A stretch of 44,905 nt of DNA, taken from Phycisphaerae bacterium (GTDB lineage: Bacteria; Planctomycetota; Phycisphaerae; JAJVII01). The DNA is taken from contig JAJVII010000053.1 in the NCBI GenBank assembly GCA_022072085.1, forward strand, positions 1 to 44,905, given 5' to 3'. The notes under the pieces were generated by a model. The model was not told the DNA's origin and did not search any database. It worked only from the letters and a program-made list of their open reading frames with translations. This document shows positions 32,112 through 42,446 of the stretch, piece by piece. A program made the translations under genes and the position numbers. Position 1 is the first letter of the stretch. Every line of letters starts with the position of its first letter.

Positions 32112-33392
32112 TCACTGGCCGGCCGGCGGGGCCTTCGCGGCGTCTGCCCGCTTGAAGCGGTAGCACCAGACGCTGTTGTAGCCGACGACGGTGAAGGCGT
32201 TGCGGGCGGTGTCCATGTAGGCCAGCACGCTCTCGCGTTCGCCGAAGGGCGGCGGCGGGCCCTGCGGCGTCAGCTTCGTCCATTTCTTCGGGTCCGGGTC
32301 GTAAGCCCAGAGCTGCTTTGGCCCGCGCTCGTAGAGCAGGGCGACTTTGCCCATCGGGTCGAAGTACATCGAGCAGCGGGCGTCGTGGCCCAGGGGCAGG
32401 TCGGCGCCCTCGGCGGTCTGCTCCCAGCCGGCCGGCTTGCCGTCGACCATCGGGCAATGGTAGGTCTTGCGGGCTGTGGTCTGGGCGATCAGCAGCTTGC
32501 GCCCCGGGTCGTAGCAGACGATCGTCTCGATGGGCAACGAGGCCTTGCCGGAGGGGTATTCCTTCCACGTCCGCTTGTGCGTGTCCAGCAGCCAGGAGGT
32601 CGATTCGAACTGGAGCAGCGGGGCGCCCAGGTCGGGCACGAACTCCAGCGAGGCGGCCAGTTTGCTCTTCGGCCAGGGCTTCTCGGTCGGCATCGGCTCC
32701 CACTTGCCGGTGTAGGGGTAGAAGCACCAGATCGGCGGGCCGGGGTAGAGATCGGACTTATCCTTGCCGATGGCGTCGAGCTTCTCCTTCAGCCGGTAGG
32801 GCGGCCAGACGCAGTACCAGACCGCGGCGCGGATCGTCGGGTCGTAGGTCAGCCCCCACCAGGTATGCGCGGGGTGGGCGGGCCCGCCCTTCTTCGTGCG
32901 CAGCCAGCCGTGGTCGAGCGTGAGCACCTGCTTGTCGTAGTCGGTGATCCCGCCGCGGTCGTTGTAGTCGGGCACGTAGAGCAGAACCCAGGTGTTGGCG
33001 GCCAGGTCGTATTCCCACGCGTCGTTGAAGCGGTGCGGCGAGCCGTGGTTGGCCCCGCAGTAGAAGGCCCGCTTGCGGTCGGGCATCCAGGCCATCTTGA
33101 TGGAGAAGTCGCGGCCGGTCGGCCCGGTCTGCTTCATGTTGTGCCAGCCCTTGGCGAAATCGCCGAGGTCTTCGATGATCTTCGGGTCGCCCAGCACGCA
33201 GGAACTGTTGTCGCCCAGCTTGTCCAGGGCGGCGGCGACAGCCGGGTCGGCCTTGAGCACCGGCTCGACCTTCAGCGCCGCCGGCTGGGTCGTGGCCGGC
33301 GGCGCGGCGTCCGCCCCGTCCGCAGCCAGTCCCGTCGATGTCAGACAGAACACGAGTCCCGCCGTCAACGCGATGAGAGAGATTGACTTCAT
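32112..33392 (-). CDS. Exported beta-propeller-like protein (kelch-like), function unknown
   Basis: 426 residues. Signal peptide MKSISLIALTAGLVFCLTST ending near LAAD, then an alanine/proline linker with PPATTQPAA. The body has repeated blade-like segments: FNDAWEYDLAANTWVLL, IWCFYPYTGKWEPMP, SWLLDTHKRTWKEYPSG, LWAYDPDPKKWTKLTPQG and VVGYNSVWCYRF. The W-x-Y-D-x-x-x-x-x-W pattern resembles kelch blades. AGGAGG lies six bases before the ATG. No enzymatic residues are recognised. It is 76 bases downstream of mutM on the same strand and may be co-transcribed with it. Confidence 0.7.
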   Translation of the reverse strand: MKSISLIALTAGLVFCLTSTGLAADGADAAPPATTQPAALKVEPVLKADPAVAAALDKLGDNSSCVLGDPKIIEDLGDFAKGWHNMKQTGPTGRDFSIKMAWMPDRKRAFYCGANHGSPHRFNDAWEYDLAANTWVLLYVPDYNDRGGITDYDKQVLTLDHGWLRTKKGGPAHPAHTWWGLTYDPTIRAAVWYCVWPPYRLKEKLDAIGKDKSDLYPGPPIWCFYPYTGKWEPMPTEKPWPKSKLAASLEFVPDLGAPLLQFESTSWLLDTHKRTWKEYPSGKASLPIETIVCYDPGRKLLIAQTTARKTYHCPMVDGKPAGWEQTAEGADLPLGHDARCSMYFDPMGKVALLYERGPKQLWAYDPDPKKWTKLTPQGPPPPFGERESVLAYMDTARNAFTVVGYNSVWCYRFKRADAAKAPPAGQ

Positions 33393-33468
33393 GAGGGGCC
33401 TCCTGTGTGCACTTCTAGCACTTCATTCCGATAATGCAATCTGAATCGGGCCAACGCCGGCGGGACGG

Positions 33469-34542
33469 TCAGAACTTCTGGCAGTGCGAGCAGTAGTGGG
33501 TCGATCGGCCGGCGACGGTGGCGTGGCGGATGGGGTGGGCGCAGGCGGGGCAGGGGGCGTCCGGGCGGCCATAGACCTTCAATGCGAGCTGGAACCAGCC
33601 CGGCCGATCTTCGGCGTTGCGGTAGTCGCGCAGCGTCGAGCCGCCGAGGCGGATGGACTCGTTCAGGCGGTCGCGCAACGCGGCCCACAGCCGCTCCCGC
33701 CGCGGCCGGCTGAGCCGGTCGGCGCGGGCCCGCGGGTGGATGCCGGCTGCAAACAGCGACTCGTCGGCGTAGATGTTGCCCACGCCGGCGATGGCGGTCT
33801 GGTCCAGCAGCAGCGCCTTGATCTGCCGCCGGGCTGAGCCCAGCAGGGCGGCGAAGTCGCCGCTCGAGATAACCAGCGGGTCGGGCCCGAGCTTCGCGGT
33901 CGGGTCGGCTGGGCCGCCGGACCCCTCCAGCAGCCAGAGCCCGCCCATGCACCAGCGCGGGTTGACGAAGCGGAGGTCGAGGGGCGCTGCGGAATGCGGA
34001 GTGCGGAGTGTGGAATGGGGGGGAACCCTCACCCCCAACCCCTCTCCCTGGGAGGGAGAGGGGGGACTGAGGGCCACTTGAAAATGCGTGTGGGGCGCAA
34101 CCGGGCGGTCGGAGGGGAGGACGATGAGGCGGCCGGCCATGCCGAGGTGAACGACCAGAAGAAGTGCTGAGTGGGGAGTGCTGAGTGCCGAGGGGGAAGT
34201 GCTGAGTGCTGAGTGGGGAGTGCTGAGTGGTGAGTGACGCGGAGAAGAACCCTTGCCGCCAGCGTCTCTCCCTGGTCGGGAGAGGGGAGATGTATCCGCG
34301 ACCGTCCGGTCGCGGTTCGGGAACAAGAAAGAGGGAAGACGAGGAGACAAACCGATCCGGATGTACTTGCCGACTCGCGAGACGTATTCAACTTCGCAGC
34401 CAGTCACGGCCTGGAACTTCGACCCGCCTTTGGCGGTACGCAGACTACGGGAGTCGAGCAGCCGCACGGTTCCAAGCTCCGCGCCCAGCAGAACCTGGCG
34501 CAGGCCGCGAACGACGGTTTCGACCTCGGGAAGTTCAGGCAT
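33469..34542 (-). CDS. mutM: Formamidopyrimidine-DNA glycosylase with two in-frame insertions
   Basis: 357 residues against 270-290 usual. It removes oxidised purines (8-oxoguanine, Fapy) from DNA and cuts the strand. Conserved features: N-terminal catalytic PELPEVETVVRGL (Pro2, Glu3), VVHLGMAGRL (130-139), the catalytic-region RFVNPRW (191-197), the H2TH motif IAGVGNIYADESLFAAGIHP (251-270), and a C-terminal zinc finger CPAC...CSHC with QKF at the end. Two low-complexity insertions interrupt it: residues ~66-126, between KYIRIGL and LLLVVHLG, and ~160-187, between THFQVAL and LDLRFVN. They encode repeat words (LSTPHSALST, SPSQGEGLGVRV) without breaking the frame. Catalytic parts are intact, so activity is plausible but unproven. 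Confidence 0.85.
   Translation of the reverse strand: MPELPEVETVVRGLRQVLLGAELGTVRLLDSRSLRTAKGGSKFQAVTGCEVEYVSRVGKYIRIGLSPRLPSFLFPNRDRTVADTSPLSRPGRDAGGKGSSPRHSPLSTPHSALSTSPSALSTPHSALLLVVHLGMAGRLIVLPSDRPVAPHTHFQVALSPPSPSQGEGLGVRVPPHSTLRTPHSAAPLDLRFVNPRWCMGGLWLLEGSGGPADPTAKLGPDPLVISSGDFAALLGSARRQIKALLLDQTAIAGVGNIYADESLFAAGIHPRARADRLSRPRRERLWAALRDRLNESIRLGGSTLRDYRNAEDRPGWFQLALKVYGRPDAPCPACAHPIRHATVAGRSTHYCSHCQKF
33982..34065. repeat. Repeat insertion 2 in mutM
   Basis: About 84 bases, multiple of three. It contains a perfect 11-bp stem (cccctctccct 34039-34049, loop ggg, agggagagggg 34053-34063) next to a ccctcacccccaac stretch, plus gcggagtg words. It translates as PPSPSQGEGLGVRVPPHST and onwards. 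It sits between two strands of the DNA-binding core. Confidence 0.8.
34165..34347. repeat. Repeat insertion 1 in mutM
   Basis: About 183 bases (61 codons, edges estimated). It contains tandem words of the type gtgctgagt and gtggggagtgctgag (34161-34240), a stem ctctccc/gggagag (34266-34284), and a perfect 9-bp palindrome (ccgcgaccg 34296-34304, loop tc, cggtcgcgg 34307-34315). It translates to serine/threonine/proline-rich sequence. The same word family is present after moxR at 35927-35968. Confidence 0.8.
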
Positions 34543-34832
34543 CCGGAGACTCCGGGGGATCGGACCTAAGTACTATACCCATCGTGGGTTTGGGTTCCAA
34601 AAGGCGGCAAGCATCCGCGCGATGGCACGTTAAGGAATTATACGGCTCGGCAGCCGACCGGACAGCGGGTCGGGAAATCGGCTGGCGAGTTGACCGGTTG
34701 CGGGGTCGCAGCGGACGAGGAAATGTATGGCGGCGCTGGGGCGGTTAAACGTAAAATGTCCCGCCTATGTCGTGCATTCATCCGAACAACCCCAAGTGGC
34801 AGGCCGCGGAAGATCTCCTATTGAGGTGACAC
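34543..34832. other. Divergent intergenic region mutM / moxR
   Basis: 290 bases with no credible gene. A TAAAAT hexamer (34752-34757, 5 of 6) could be a -10 for moxR, but no -35 is convincing. GAGGTG (34823-34828) precedes the moxR ATG. Confidence 0.4.
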
Positions 34833-35926
<1,094 letters not shown>

Positions 35927-35930
<4 letters not shown>

Positions 35931-35968
35931 GTGCGGGCGCAGTGCCGAGTTCTGAGTGCTGAGTTCAG
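35927..35968. repeat. AGTGCTGAGT-type words after moxR
   Basis: Tandem words ctgagtgc / agtgccgag / tctgagtgctgag, the same family as in mutM insertion 1. The first word contains the moxR stop codon. Confidence 0.65.
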
Positions 35969-36004
35969 GACGCGATCGACTCCTAACGCAGGCGGACGGT
36001 TCCC

Positions 36005-36934
36005 GTGGCTGAAGTCGCCGAAGACTATCGCAAGTATCTCGACCCCAGGACGCTGGCCAAGATCGGCGCCCTGGACCTCCGGGCCCGCATGGTGGTCGAG
36101 GGCTTCATCAGCGGCATGCACCGCAGCCCGTACAAGGGCTTCTCCATCGAGTTCGCCGAGCACCGCGAATACGTGCAGGGCGATGACATCCGGCACATCG
36201 ACTGGAAGGTGTACGGCCGAACCGACAAGTACTACCTCAAGCAGTACGAGGAGGAGACCAACCTCCAGCTCATGCTGGTCTGCGACACCAGCGAGTCGAT
36301 GACCTACAAGTCGGCGTCGGCGGCGATGAGCAAGTACGACTACGGCATCTCGGCCGGAGCGGCGCTGGCCTATCTGACGCTCCAGCAGCAGGACGCCGTG
36401 GGGCTGACGCTGTTTGACACAGGCATCTACCGCTACATGAAGCCCAGCAATCACCCGACGCACTGGAAGACGCTGATCCACGAGATGGCCGGCAAGACGG
36501 GCCCGAAGAAGACCGGCATCCGCGCGGTCCTGGACGACTTGGCCGAGCGGATGGGCCGGCGAGGCCTGGTTGCGGTGTTCAGCGACCTGTTCGATTCGGT
36601 GGATGAAATCCTCGCGGGCCTCAAGCACATGCGCTATCGCCGGCACGAGGTGATCCTGTTCCACCTGCTGGACCCCGATGAGCGGACGTTCCCGTTCAAG
36701 CAGACGACGCTGTTCGAGGGGATGGAGCAGATGCCGCACATCCTGACCGAGCCGCGGGCTCTGCGGCAGCGCTACCTGGAGGAGGTCGACCTCTTCTGCT
36801 CGCGGCTGAAGAAGGGCTGCCGCGACATGGGCGTCGACTACCACCTGATGGACACCAGCGACCGCCTGGACGTGACGCTCAGCCAGTACCTGGCGGCCCG
36901 CTCGGCGGCGATCCAGAAGTACAAGAAGGGCTAG
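36005..36934 (+). CDS. DUF58 protein with VWA-like domain
   Basis: 309 residues from a GTG at 36005. The N-terminal DUF58 core is visible (SGMHRSPYKGFSIEFAEHRE, then YVQGDDIRHIDWKVYGRTDK), followed by a von Willebrand A-like domain whose metal-adhesion motif is intact: D94-x-S96-x-S98 in VCDTSESM, with later LFDT and VFSDLFDS. No membrane helix is predicted, so it is probably cytosolic or peripheral. Partner of MoxR in the gene pair found across bacteria; in this cluster it likely links the ATPase to the membrane VWA proteins downstream. Earlier bases hold only repeat words, so the upstream start choices are limited. Confidence 0.9.
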   Translation: MAEVAEDYRKYLDPRTLAKIGALDLRARMVVEGFISGMHRSPYKGFSIEFAEHREYVQGDDIRHIDWKVYGRTDKYYLKQYEEETNLQLMLVCDTSESMTYKSASAAMSKYDYGISAGAALAYLTLQQQDAVGLTLFDTGIYRYMKPSNHPTHWKTLIHEMAGKTGPKKTGIRAVLDDLAERMGRRGLVAVFSDLFDSVDEILAGLKHMRYRRHEVILFHLLDPDERTFPFKQTTLFEGMEQMPHILTEPRALRQRYLEEVDLFCSRLKKGCRDMGVDYHLMDTSDRLDVTLSQYLAARSAAIQKYKKG

Positions 36935-36936
36935 GC

Positions 36937-37046
36937 AATGTCGAATGACGAATGGCGAACGTCGAATGTCCGGAAGGCGGCGATCCGGCCTTCCGGCGAC
37001 GCACGTTCCTCCCTCAATCGACATTCGACACTCGACATTCGACATT
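36937..37046. repeat. GTCGAATG-type inverted repeat between DUF58 and BatA-like genes
   Basis: The left arm 36937-36970 starts aatgtcgaatg and ends gtcgaatgtc. The right arm 37018-37046 (tcgacattcgacactcgaca onward) is its imperfect reverse complement. A nested hairpin ccggaagg (36970-36977) with ccttccgg (36989-36996) sits inside. It begins three bases after the DUF58 stop and ends 19 bases before the next start. Confidence 0.75.
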
Positions 37047-37065
37047 AAGAGGCGCGACGAATCTC

Positions 37066-39420
37066 ATGACCTTCGCCCTGATCCCCATCCTGGCTGTCCC
37101 GTTCGCCCACCCGGGCATGGCCGCCGCCGGCGCCGGGCTGGTCTCGCTGCCGATCGTTATCCACCTGCTCAACCGCAGGCGGTTCCGCCGGATCATCTGG
37201 GCGGCGATGGACTGGCTGCTGGCGGCCCACCGCAAGAACGCCCGCCGCATCCGCATCGAGCAGCTCCTGCTGCTGCTGATCCGCTGCCTGATCATGCTGC
37301 TGATCGGCTTCGCGATCGCCCGCCCGTTCCTGGGCGCGCTGGGGCTGGGCAAGCTGTTTGGACAGAACCGCACGCTCCGCGTGATCGTCATCGACGACAG
37401 CTACTCGATGAACTACGCCTCCTCCGGCGCGACCACGCCGCTGGACCGGGCCAAGGAAGCCGCCCGCAAGCTGCTCAAGATGTACGGGCCTGACGACACC
37501 GTCTCGATCGTGCTGTCCGGATACCCCGCCCGCGCGGTGATCGACAAGCCCACCTACGACCACAGGGCGGCGCTGTCGGCCATCGACGAGATCCGGCCCT
37601 CGGCCCGGGCCACCGACCTGCCCAAGGCCCTGGAGAAGGTGCAGGCCATCCTCCAGCAGGACGGCGCCCCGATCGGCCAGCAGGTCACCCTCATCGGGGA
37701 CCGCAGCCGGTCGGCCTGGCAGCCCGGCGGCGAGAAGCACGACGCCCTGACCCCCGCGCTCAACACGCTGGCTGAGCGGGCCGACCTCATGTTCGTCGAC
37801 GTCGGGCCCAGGGAGGCCCACAACCTGGCCATCACTGACGTCGCGGCCCGCTACGAACTGGTCGGCGAAGAGCACATCATCCAGTTCTCCGCGACGGTCC
37901 ACAACTTCGGCGCCGAAGACGCCCGCAACATGCAGCTCAAGGTCACCATCGATGCCGACCGGCCCGGCGGCCGGACCGTCGATCAGCCCATTCTGCTGCC
38001 GGTCAACAAGAGCATCGTCGTCCTGCCGGGCAAGGACGAGACCATCCACGAGACGCTGCCGTTCCCCGGGCCGGGTTTCCACACGCTGGACGTGCGGCTG
38101 GTCGACCGCGGCTCGGACTCGCTCGGCGACGACCTGCTGGCTGTCGACAACCAGCGGCGGCTGAGCATGGACCTGCTCTCGAGCATGCGGGCGCTGTTGA
38201 TCGACGGCGACCCCGGCCAGATGGACACCCCCGGCGACGCCGAAACCTTCTACCTGCGCGTCGCTCTGGCGCCGATCACCGGCCTGGGCGGGCTGGACCA
38301 GCTGGCGGAGATGGAGAGCTACACCCTTCGACCGCAGGTCGAGGAGTCGCTGGTGCGCAGCCCCGGCTGGCTGGCGCGGTCGAACATCGTCGCGCTGGCC
38401 AACGTGAACCTGTTGCGCGTGAAGGACTACCCCGACGTCGCCCGGGACCTGTCTGATTTCGTCCGGGCCGGGGGCGGGCTGATGATCTTCGTCGGCGACC
38501 GCACCGAGAACGCCAAGGCCATCGACCTCTACAATGAGCTGTTCTACCAGGACGGCAAGGGCGTGATGCCGGCCAAGCTGGTCGGCGCCGTGGGCGACCC
38601 GGAGAACCGCTCCGCCGGCGACCACATCGAGATTGCCGCCCCCAACCACCCGGTCCTCAACGAGTTCATCACCTCCAAGAAGGAGGCCTTGCAGTCGGCC
38701 CGATTCTTCCGGCACATGAAGGTCGAAGTGCCCGCCAAGAGCGAGGCCGAAGTCCTGCTGCAATACACCGGCGGCGACCCGGCCATCGTGGTCAAGCGGT
38801 TTGGCCTGGGGCACTGCGCCCTGATCACCACTACCGCCGACACCGCCTGGAGCACGCTGCCGCTGAAGCGAGACTTCCTCCCGCTGTTCCACAAGCTGGC
38901 CTACTACCTCTCGCCGGCCGACGACATGACCCGCAACCTGGCCATCGGCGGCGAACTGAGCGAGTCGCTGACGGTGGAGGAGGCCCAGTCCGGTCCGAAG
39001 CTGACGATCCCGACGCCCGACGGGCCCCGGACCGAGTTGCTGAACGCCAGGCCGATGGAGGGCGCCTCGCCGCTGTCGCAGCGGCAGTTCGAGGTGGCCT
39101 ACGGCCCGCTGGTCACGCCGGGCTTCTATCGGCTGGAGGTCTCGCGGCTGACCAACGGCGAGCCGGTCCGCCAGGAGTTCCGCTACGCGGTCAACCCGCT
39201 GGCGTCGGCCGAGGGCGACGTGCGGACGATGTCCGATGACGCGATGGGAGCCGTGCTGAACAAGAAGGTCCGCCAGGTGAAGACCGCCGACCTGGAGGAC
39301 TCCGGGGCGGCCGCCCTGACCGGGGCGCGGGAGATCTCCAAGATCCTGCTCTACTGCGTGCTGGGACTGTGCCTGCTGGAGACGCTGCTGGCGCAGCGCT
39401 TCGGGCACTTCCGGGAGTAG
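37066..39420 (+). CDS. BatA-like membrane protein with VWA domain
   Basis: 784 residues from the ATG at 37066. An in-frame ATG at 36952 would add 38 residues coded by the upstream repeat, so I reject it. Residues 1-83 are two membrane helices with the conserved loop VIHLLNRRRFRRIIWAAMDW of BatA N-terminal domains. A VWA domain follows with the metal motif D110-x-S112-x-S114 (VIVIDDSYSMNYAS), and a later region (ALLIDGDPGQ...SNIVALANVNLLRVKDYPDV) resembles a class I glutamine-amidotransferase-like fold. A C-terminal helix (ISKILLYCVLGLCLLETLLA) re-enters the membrane. It probably forms an envelope complex with the following VWA gene and the MoxR/DUF58 pair. Confidence 0.85.
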   Translation: MTFALIPILAVPFAHPGMAAAGAGLVSLPIVIHLLNRRRFRRIIWAAMDWLLAAHRKNARRIRIEQLLLLLIRCLIMLLIGFAIARPFLGALGLGKLFGQNRTLRVIVIDDSYSMNYASSGATTPLDRAKEAARKLLKMYGPDDTVSIVLSGYPARAVIDKPTYDHRAALSAIDEIRPSARATDLPKALEKVQAILQQDGAPIGQQVTLIGDRSRSAWQPGGEKHDALTPALNTLAERADLMFVDVGPREAHNLAITDVAARYELVGEEHIIQFSATVHNFGAEDARNMQLKVTIDADRPGGRTVDQPILLPVNKSIVVLPGKDETIHETLPFPGPGFHTLDVRLVDRGSDSLGDDLLAVDNQRRLSMDLLSSMRALLIDGDPGQMDTPGDAETFYLRVALAPITGLGGLDQLAEMESYTLRPQVEESLVRSPGWLARSNIVALANVNLLRVKDYPDVARDLSDFVRAGGGLMIFVGDRTENAKAIDLYNELFYQDGKGVMPAKLVGAVGDPENRSAGDHIEIAAPNHPVLNEFITSKKEALQSARFFRHMKVEVPAKSEAEVLLQYTGGDPAIVVKRFGLGHCALITTTADTAWSTLPLKRDFLPLFHKLAYYLSPADDMTRNLAIGGELSESLTVEEAQSGPKLTIPTPDGPRTELLNARPMEGASPLSQRQFEVAYGPLVTPGFYRLEVSRLTNGEPVRQEFRYAVNPLASAEGDVRTMSDDAMGAVLNKKVRQVKTADLEDSGAAALTGAREISKILLYCVLGLCLLETLLAQRFGHFRE

Positions 39421-39436
39421 TCGGGGAGAAAGATAA

Positions 39437-39568
39437 ACACGAAGGGCCACGAAGAACGGAGACAGAGGGAACGAAAGAACGAAGGCTGCGGAGAAGACGC
39501 GGAATCCGAGAATGACTGAAACAGGGCCTCCTTCGCGGCCCTTTTCTTCCCTTCATGAGTCTTCGTGT
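39437..39568. repeat. CACGAAG-type inverted repeat
   Basis: The left side starts acacgaagggccacgaag (from 39437). The right side ends with ggccc (39537-39541), more cttc words and cttcgtgt (39561-39568), which is the reverse complement of the first eight bases. It fills most of the gap between the two VWA membrane genes. Confidence 0.65.
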
Positions 39569-39603
39569 CAAGCCGGCATCGACCGGACAGGAAAGCTGAA
39601 ACT

Positions 39604-42186
39604 ATGCAGCGCATCTGGGACTGGTTGCTGGATCTCAAGCGGGTCAAGCTGCCCGAGGGCGGCGAGGTGACGGTGCGTCTGACCGACGCCTGGGCGCCCT
39701 GGGTGTCGCTGCTGGCCACCGTCGCCCTGATCGCCTACGTCGTCTGGGTCTATCGCCGCGACGGCGGCACGAAGCTCTGCAAGGGTCTCGGCGGCGCCCT
39801 CCGCGTCATCCTGCTGCTCCTGCTGCTGCTGCTGATCTGGCAGCCGGTCATCCGCATCGAGCACACCGATCGCGAGCCCGGCGTGGTGGCCGTCCTGATC
39901 GACGCCTCGGCGTCGATGGACACCCCCGACCACTACCTGCCCGGCGACCAGATGATTAAGGACGCCCTGGCCGCCGACGGCGGTCCCACCACCCAGCCCG
40001 ACGCCGCGAGCCTCAAGGAAGTCGCGGACCGCTACAACGGCCGCAAGCGCATCGACCTGGTCCGTCAGGCGATCGACGAAGACAACCATCGCGTTCTCCG
40101 CCGCCTGCTGGCCAACAACGACCTCACCCTGTTCACCTACGACGCCGAGGCCGTCCGCCGCCTCGAACTGCACCAGTCCGCACGCGACCCCAAGTCCGAC
40201 CAGGACGAGACGCTCGTCCGCGACGCGGACCTGCCGGCTGCCGACGAAGCCGTCGCCAAGATCGACCAGCTCAAGCTCGACGCGGGCGGCCTGGCGACCG
40301 ACCTGGCCCGGTCGGCCTACAACGTGCTCCAGGACCTGCGCGGACGGCGGCTGGCCGGGCTGATCATCATCGGCGACGGGCGCAACACCGGCGAGACCGA
40401 TCTGGGCGCGGTGCTGGAGCTGGCCCGCAAGTTCCGTACGCCGGTGCCGATTTACACCTTCCGCGTGGGTTCCGAGGAGCCCCCGCGCGACCTGGCCGTC
40501 AGCGCCGCGCTGGCGGCCCCGGTCGTCTTCGCCAACGACCAGGTCGCCGTCGAGGCCACCGTCATCCAGCACGGCTACCAGGAGGAGCAGAAAGTCCAGG
40601 TCCACCTGGTCGACGCCGCCACCGGCGCCGACCTGGCCCCGCCCGAAGAGGTGACCGTCGGTCGGCCGATCCAGTCCGGCGACGGCGACGCCTCCGGCCC
40701 GCCGCAGCGAGAGTCGGAGGTCAAGGCCGAGCTGCGCTTCCGCCCCCAGCTTCCGGGCGACTACCAGTTGGCCATCCGCGTCGCCCCCGAAGCCGGCGAC
40801 ATCAACCCCGACAACAACCAGTCGATCGTCCACCTGGAGGTCAAGGACGCCAAGGTCCGCGTGCTCTACATCGACGGCTACCCCCGCTGGGAATACCGCT
40901 ACCTGATGCACTCGCTCAAGAACGAGCGATCGATCATCGTCAGCGCCCTGCTGCTGTCAGCCGACGAGAACTTTGCCCAGGAGGGCAACGAGCCGATCAC
41001 CCGTCTGCCGGTCGATATGGCCGAGTGGAAGGAGCGGGCCTGGGACGTCATCATCTTCGGCGACGTCAACCCCCTGGACCTGACCTACCAGCAGATGGTG
41101 GACATGGAGAAACTGGTCCGCGAGCAGAGCGTCGGCTTCGCGGTCATCGCCGGCGATTGCTGGACGCCCAACGCCTACGCCAACACGCCGCTGGCCCGCC
41201 TGATGCCCGTCGAGATCGACGCCGGGAGTGCCGCCGAAACCACCGCGACGCCCAACCGGCCCTACAAGCTGAGGCTGACCTACGAAGGCAAGCACAGCCC
41301 GATCCTGCGGTTCGAGGAACGCCCCGAGGATAACGAGAAGACGATCGACAACTTCCCGGAACTCTACTGGTATTACCGCATCAAACGGCTCAAGCCCGGC
41401 GCCGAGGTGCTGGCTGAGCATCCGACCGACAAGTACGGCCGCGACAACCAGCCCGTGCCGCTGCTGGTCACCGGGCAGTGGGGCTACGGCAGCACCTACT
41501 TCTCGGCCATCGACGCGACCTGGCGGTGGCGCTGGCACACCGGCGTGGGCTGGTTCGACACCTACTGGGTGCAGGTGGTCCGCCAGCTCTCGCGCAACAA
41601 GCTGCTCCAGCGCGACCGGCGGTTCATCCTGCGGACCGGCCGACCGGAATACGACCTGAACGAGGAAGTGAAGGTCGTGCTGGAGGTGCTGGACAAGACG
41701 CTGGCGCCGCAACTGCCCGACAAGCTGGAGATCGAAGTCACCGACCGCAACAATCACCAGGCCGCCGGCCTGGTGCTCAAGCGCGTCGACAAGAACAGCA
41801 TGCAGTACACCGGCGTCTACCAGCCGCCGGCGGCCGGCAACTGGGCCTTCTCGCTGACCGCCTCGACGATCGCTACGAACTTCGGACGGGCCGGCCGTGA
41901 CGACATGTCCGTCCCGCGCGTGCAGATCAGCGTGCAGATGGCCAGCAAGGAGACGCAGGACCGGCGCATCGACCCCGACTCGCTGGAGCGCCTGTCGGCG
42001 ATGACCAACGGCCGATCGGGCACGCTGGCGGATCTGGACCGCCTTGTCACCCAGATGCCCAACATGGGTCGGCCGATCGAGGACAACCGCAGCGTGCCGC
42101 TGTGGGACACGCGGCTGTCCCTGATCCTGTTCGCCCTGCTCATCACCGCCGAGTGGATCCTGCGCAAGCGGTTCAACTTGCAGTAA
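39604..42186 (+). CDS. Membrane protein with VWA and glutamine-amidotransferase-like regions
   Basis: 860 residues from the ATG at 39604; an upstream GTG-type extension lies in repeat sequence. Two N-terminal helices (WAPWVSLLATVALIAYVVWV at ~29 and RVILLLLLLLLIWQPVI at ~64) precede a VWA domain with D100-x-S102-x-S104 (VLIDASASMDTPD). A TTQPD linker lies at about residues 127-133. Later blocks VRVLYIDGYPRWEYRYLMHS, DVIIFGDVNPLDL and GFAVIAGDCWTPNAYANTPL resemble a class I glutamine-amidotransferase fold without an apparent catalytic Cys-His pair. A C-terminal helix (LSLILFALLITAEWIL) ends in KRFNLQ. It is the second VWA membrane component of the moxR cluster. Confidence 0.85.
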   Translation: MQRIWDWLLDLKRVKLPEGGEVTVRLTDAWAPWVSLLATVALIAYVVWVYRRDGGTKLCKGLGGALRVILLLLLLLLIWQPVIRIEHTDREPGVVAVLIDASASMDTPDHYLPGDQMIKDALAADGGPTTQPDAASLKEVADRYNGRKRIDLVRQAIDEDNHRVLRRLLANNDLTLFTYDAEAVRRLELHQSARDPKSDQDETLVRDADLPAADEAVAKIDQLKLDAGGLATDLARSAYNVLQDLRGRRLAGLIIIGDGRNTGETDLGAVLELARKFRTPVPIYTFRVGSEEPPRDLAVSAALAAPVVFANDQVAVEATVIQHGYQEEQKVQVHLVDAATGADLAPPEEVTVGRPIQSGDGDASGPPQRESEVKAELRFRPQLPGDYQLAIRVAPEAGDINPDNNQSIVHLEVKDAKVRVLYIDGYPRWEYRYLMHSLKNERSIIVSALLLSADENFAQEGNEPITRLPVDMAEWKERAWDVIIFGDVNPLDLTYQQMVDMEKLVREQSVGFAVIAGDCWTPNAYANTPLARLMPVEIDAGSAAETTATPNRPYKLRLTYEGKHSPILRFEERPEDNEKTIDNFPELYWYYRIKRLKPGAEVLAEHPTDKYGRDNQPVPLLVTGQWGYGSTYFSAIDATWRWRWHTGVGWFDTYWVQVVRQLSRNKLLQRDRRFILRTGRPEYDLNEEVKVVLEVLDKTLAPQLPDKLEIEVTDRNNHQAAGLVLKRVDKNSMQYTGVYQPPAAGNWAFSLTASTIATNFGRAGRDDMSVPRVQISVQMASKETQDRRIDPDSLERLSAMTNGRSGTLADLDRLVTQMPNMGRPIEDNRSVPLWDTRLSLILFALLITAEWILRKRFNLQ

Positions 42187-42228
42187 TCGGCCGGTTTCTG
42201 CGTTGTGCGATAGGGCGCCCAAGAAAGA

Positions 42229-42350
42229 ATCAACACGAAGGGCCGCGAATCCGGAATCGAGGGCCACGAAGGCGGCTTTGGTTTGAAGACAAAGAAACCG
42301 GATTCTCCTTCGTGGCCCTTCGTGTGACCTTCGTGGGCCTTTGTGTTGAT
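42229..42350. repeat. 44-base-arm inverted repeat of CACGAAGG words
   Basis: The left arm 42229-42272 and right arm 42307-42350 are both 44 bases. Counting by hand, 32 of 44 positions pair, including the outer 8 (atcaacac) and inner 12 (gggccacgaagg). Inside, gaatccgg (42247-42254) can also pair with ccggattc (42298-42305). No gene is visible in this 260-base gap. Confidence 0.85.
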
Positions 42351-42446
42351 CCTTTTCCATCGGGAACCCGGGAATCGGCCGGGGCGTCGAAATAGAATAT
42401 GGAATGTGTCTGACCCTCACTTTCTGTCCCAAGACAGGGGTAGGCC

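Noticed and set aside
36952-37065. Upstream start for the BatA-like gene (MANVECPE...)
   Set aside because: These 38 codons are made of repeat words; the true protein begins with the membrane helix at 37066.
37045-39450. Long minus-strand frame opposite the BatA-like gene
   Set aside because: Shadow of a strong plus-strand gene with intact VWA motif; no family similarity.
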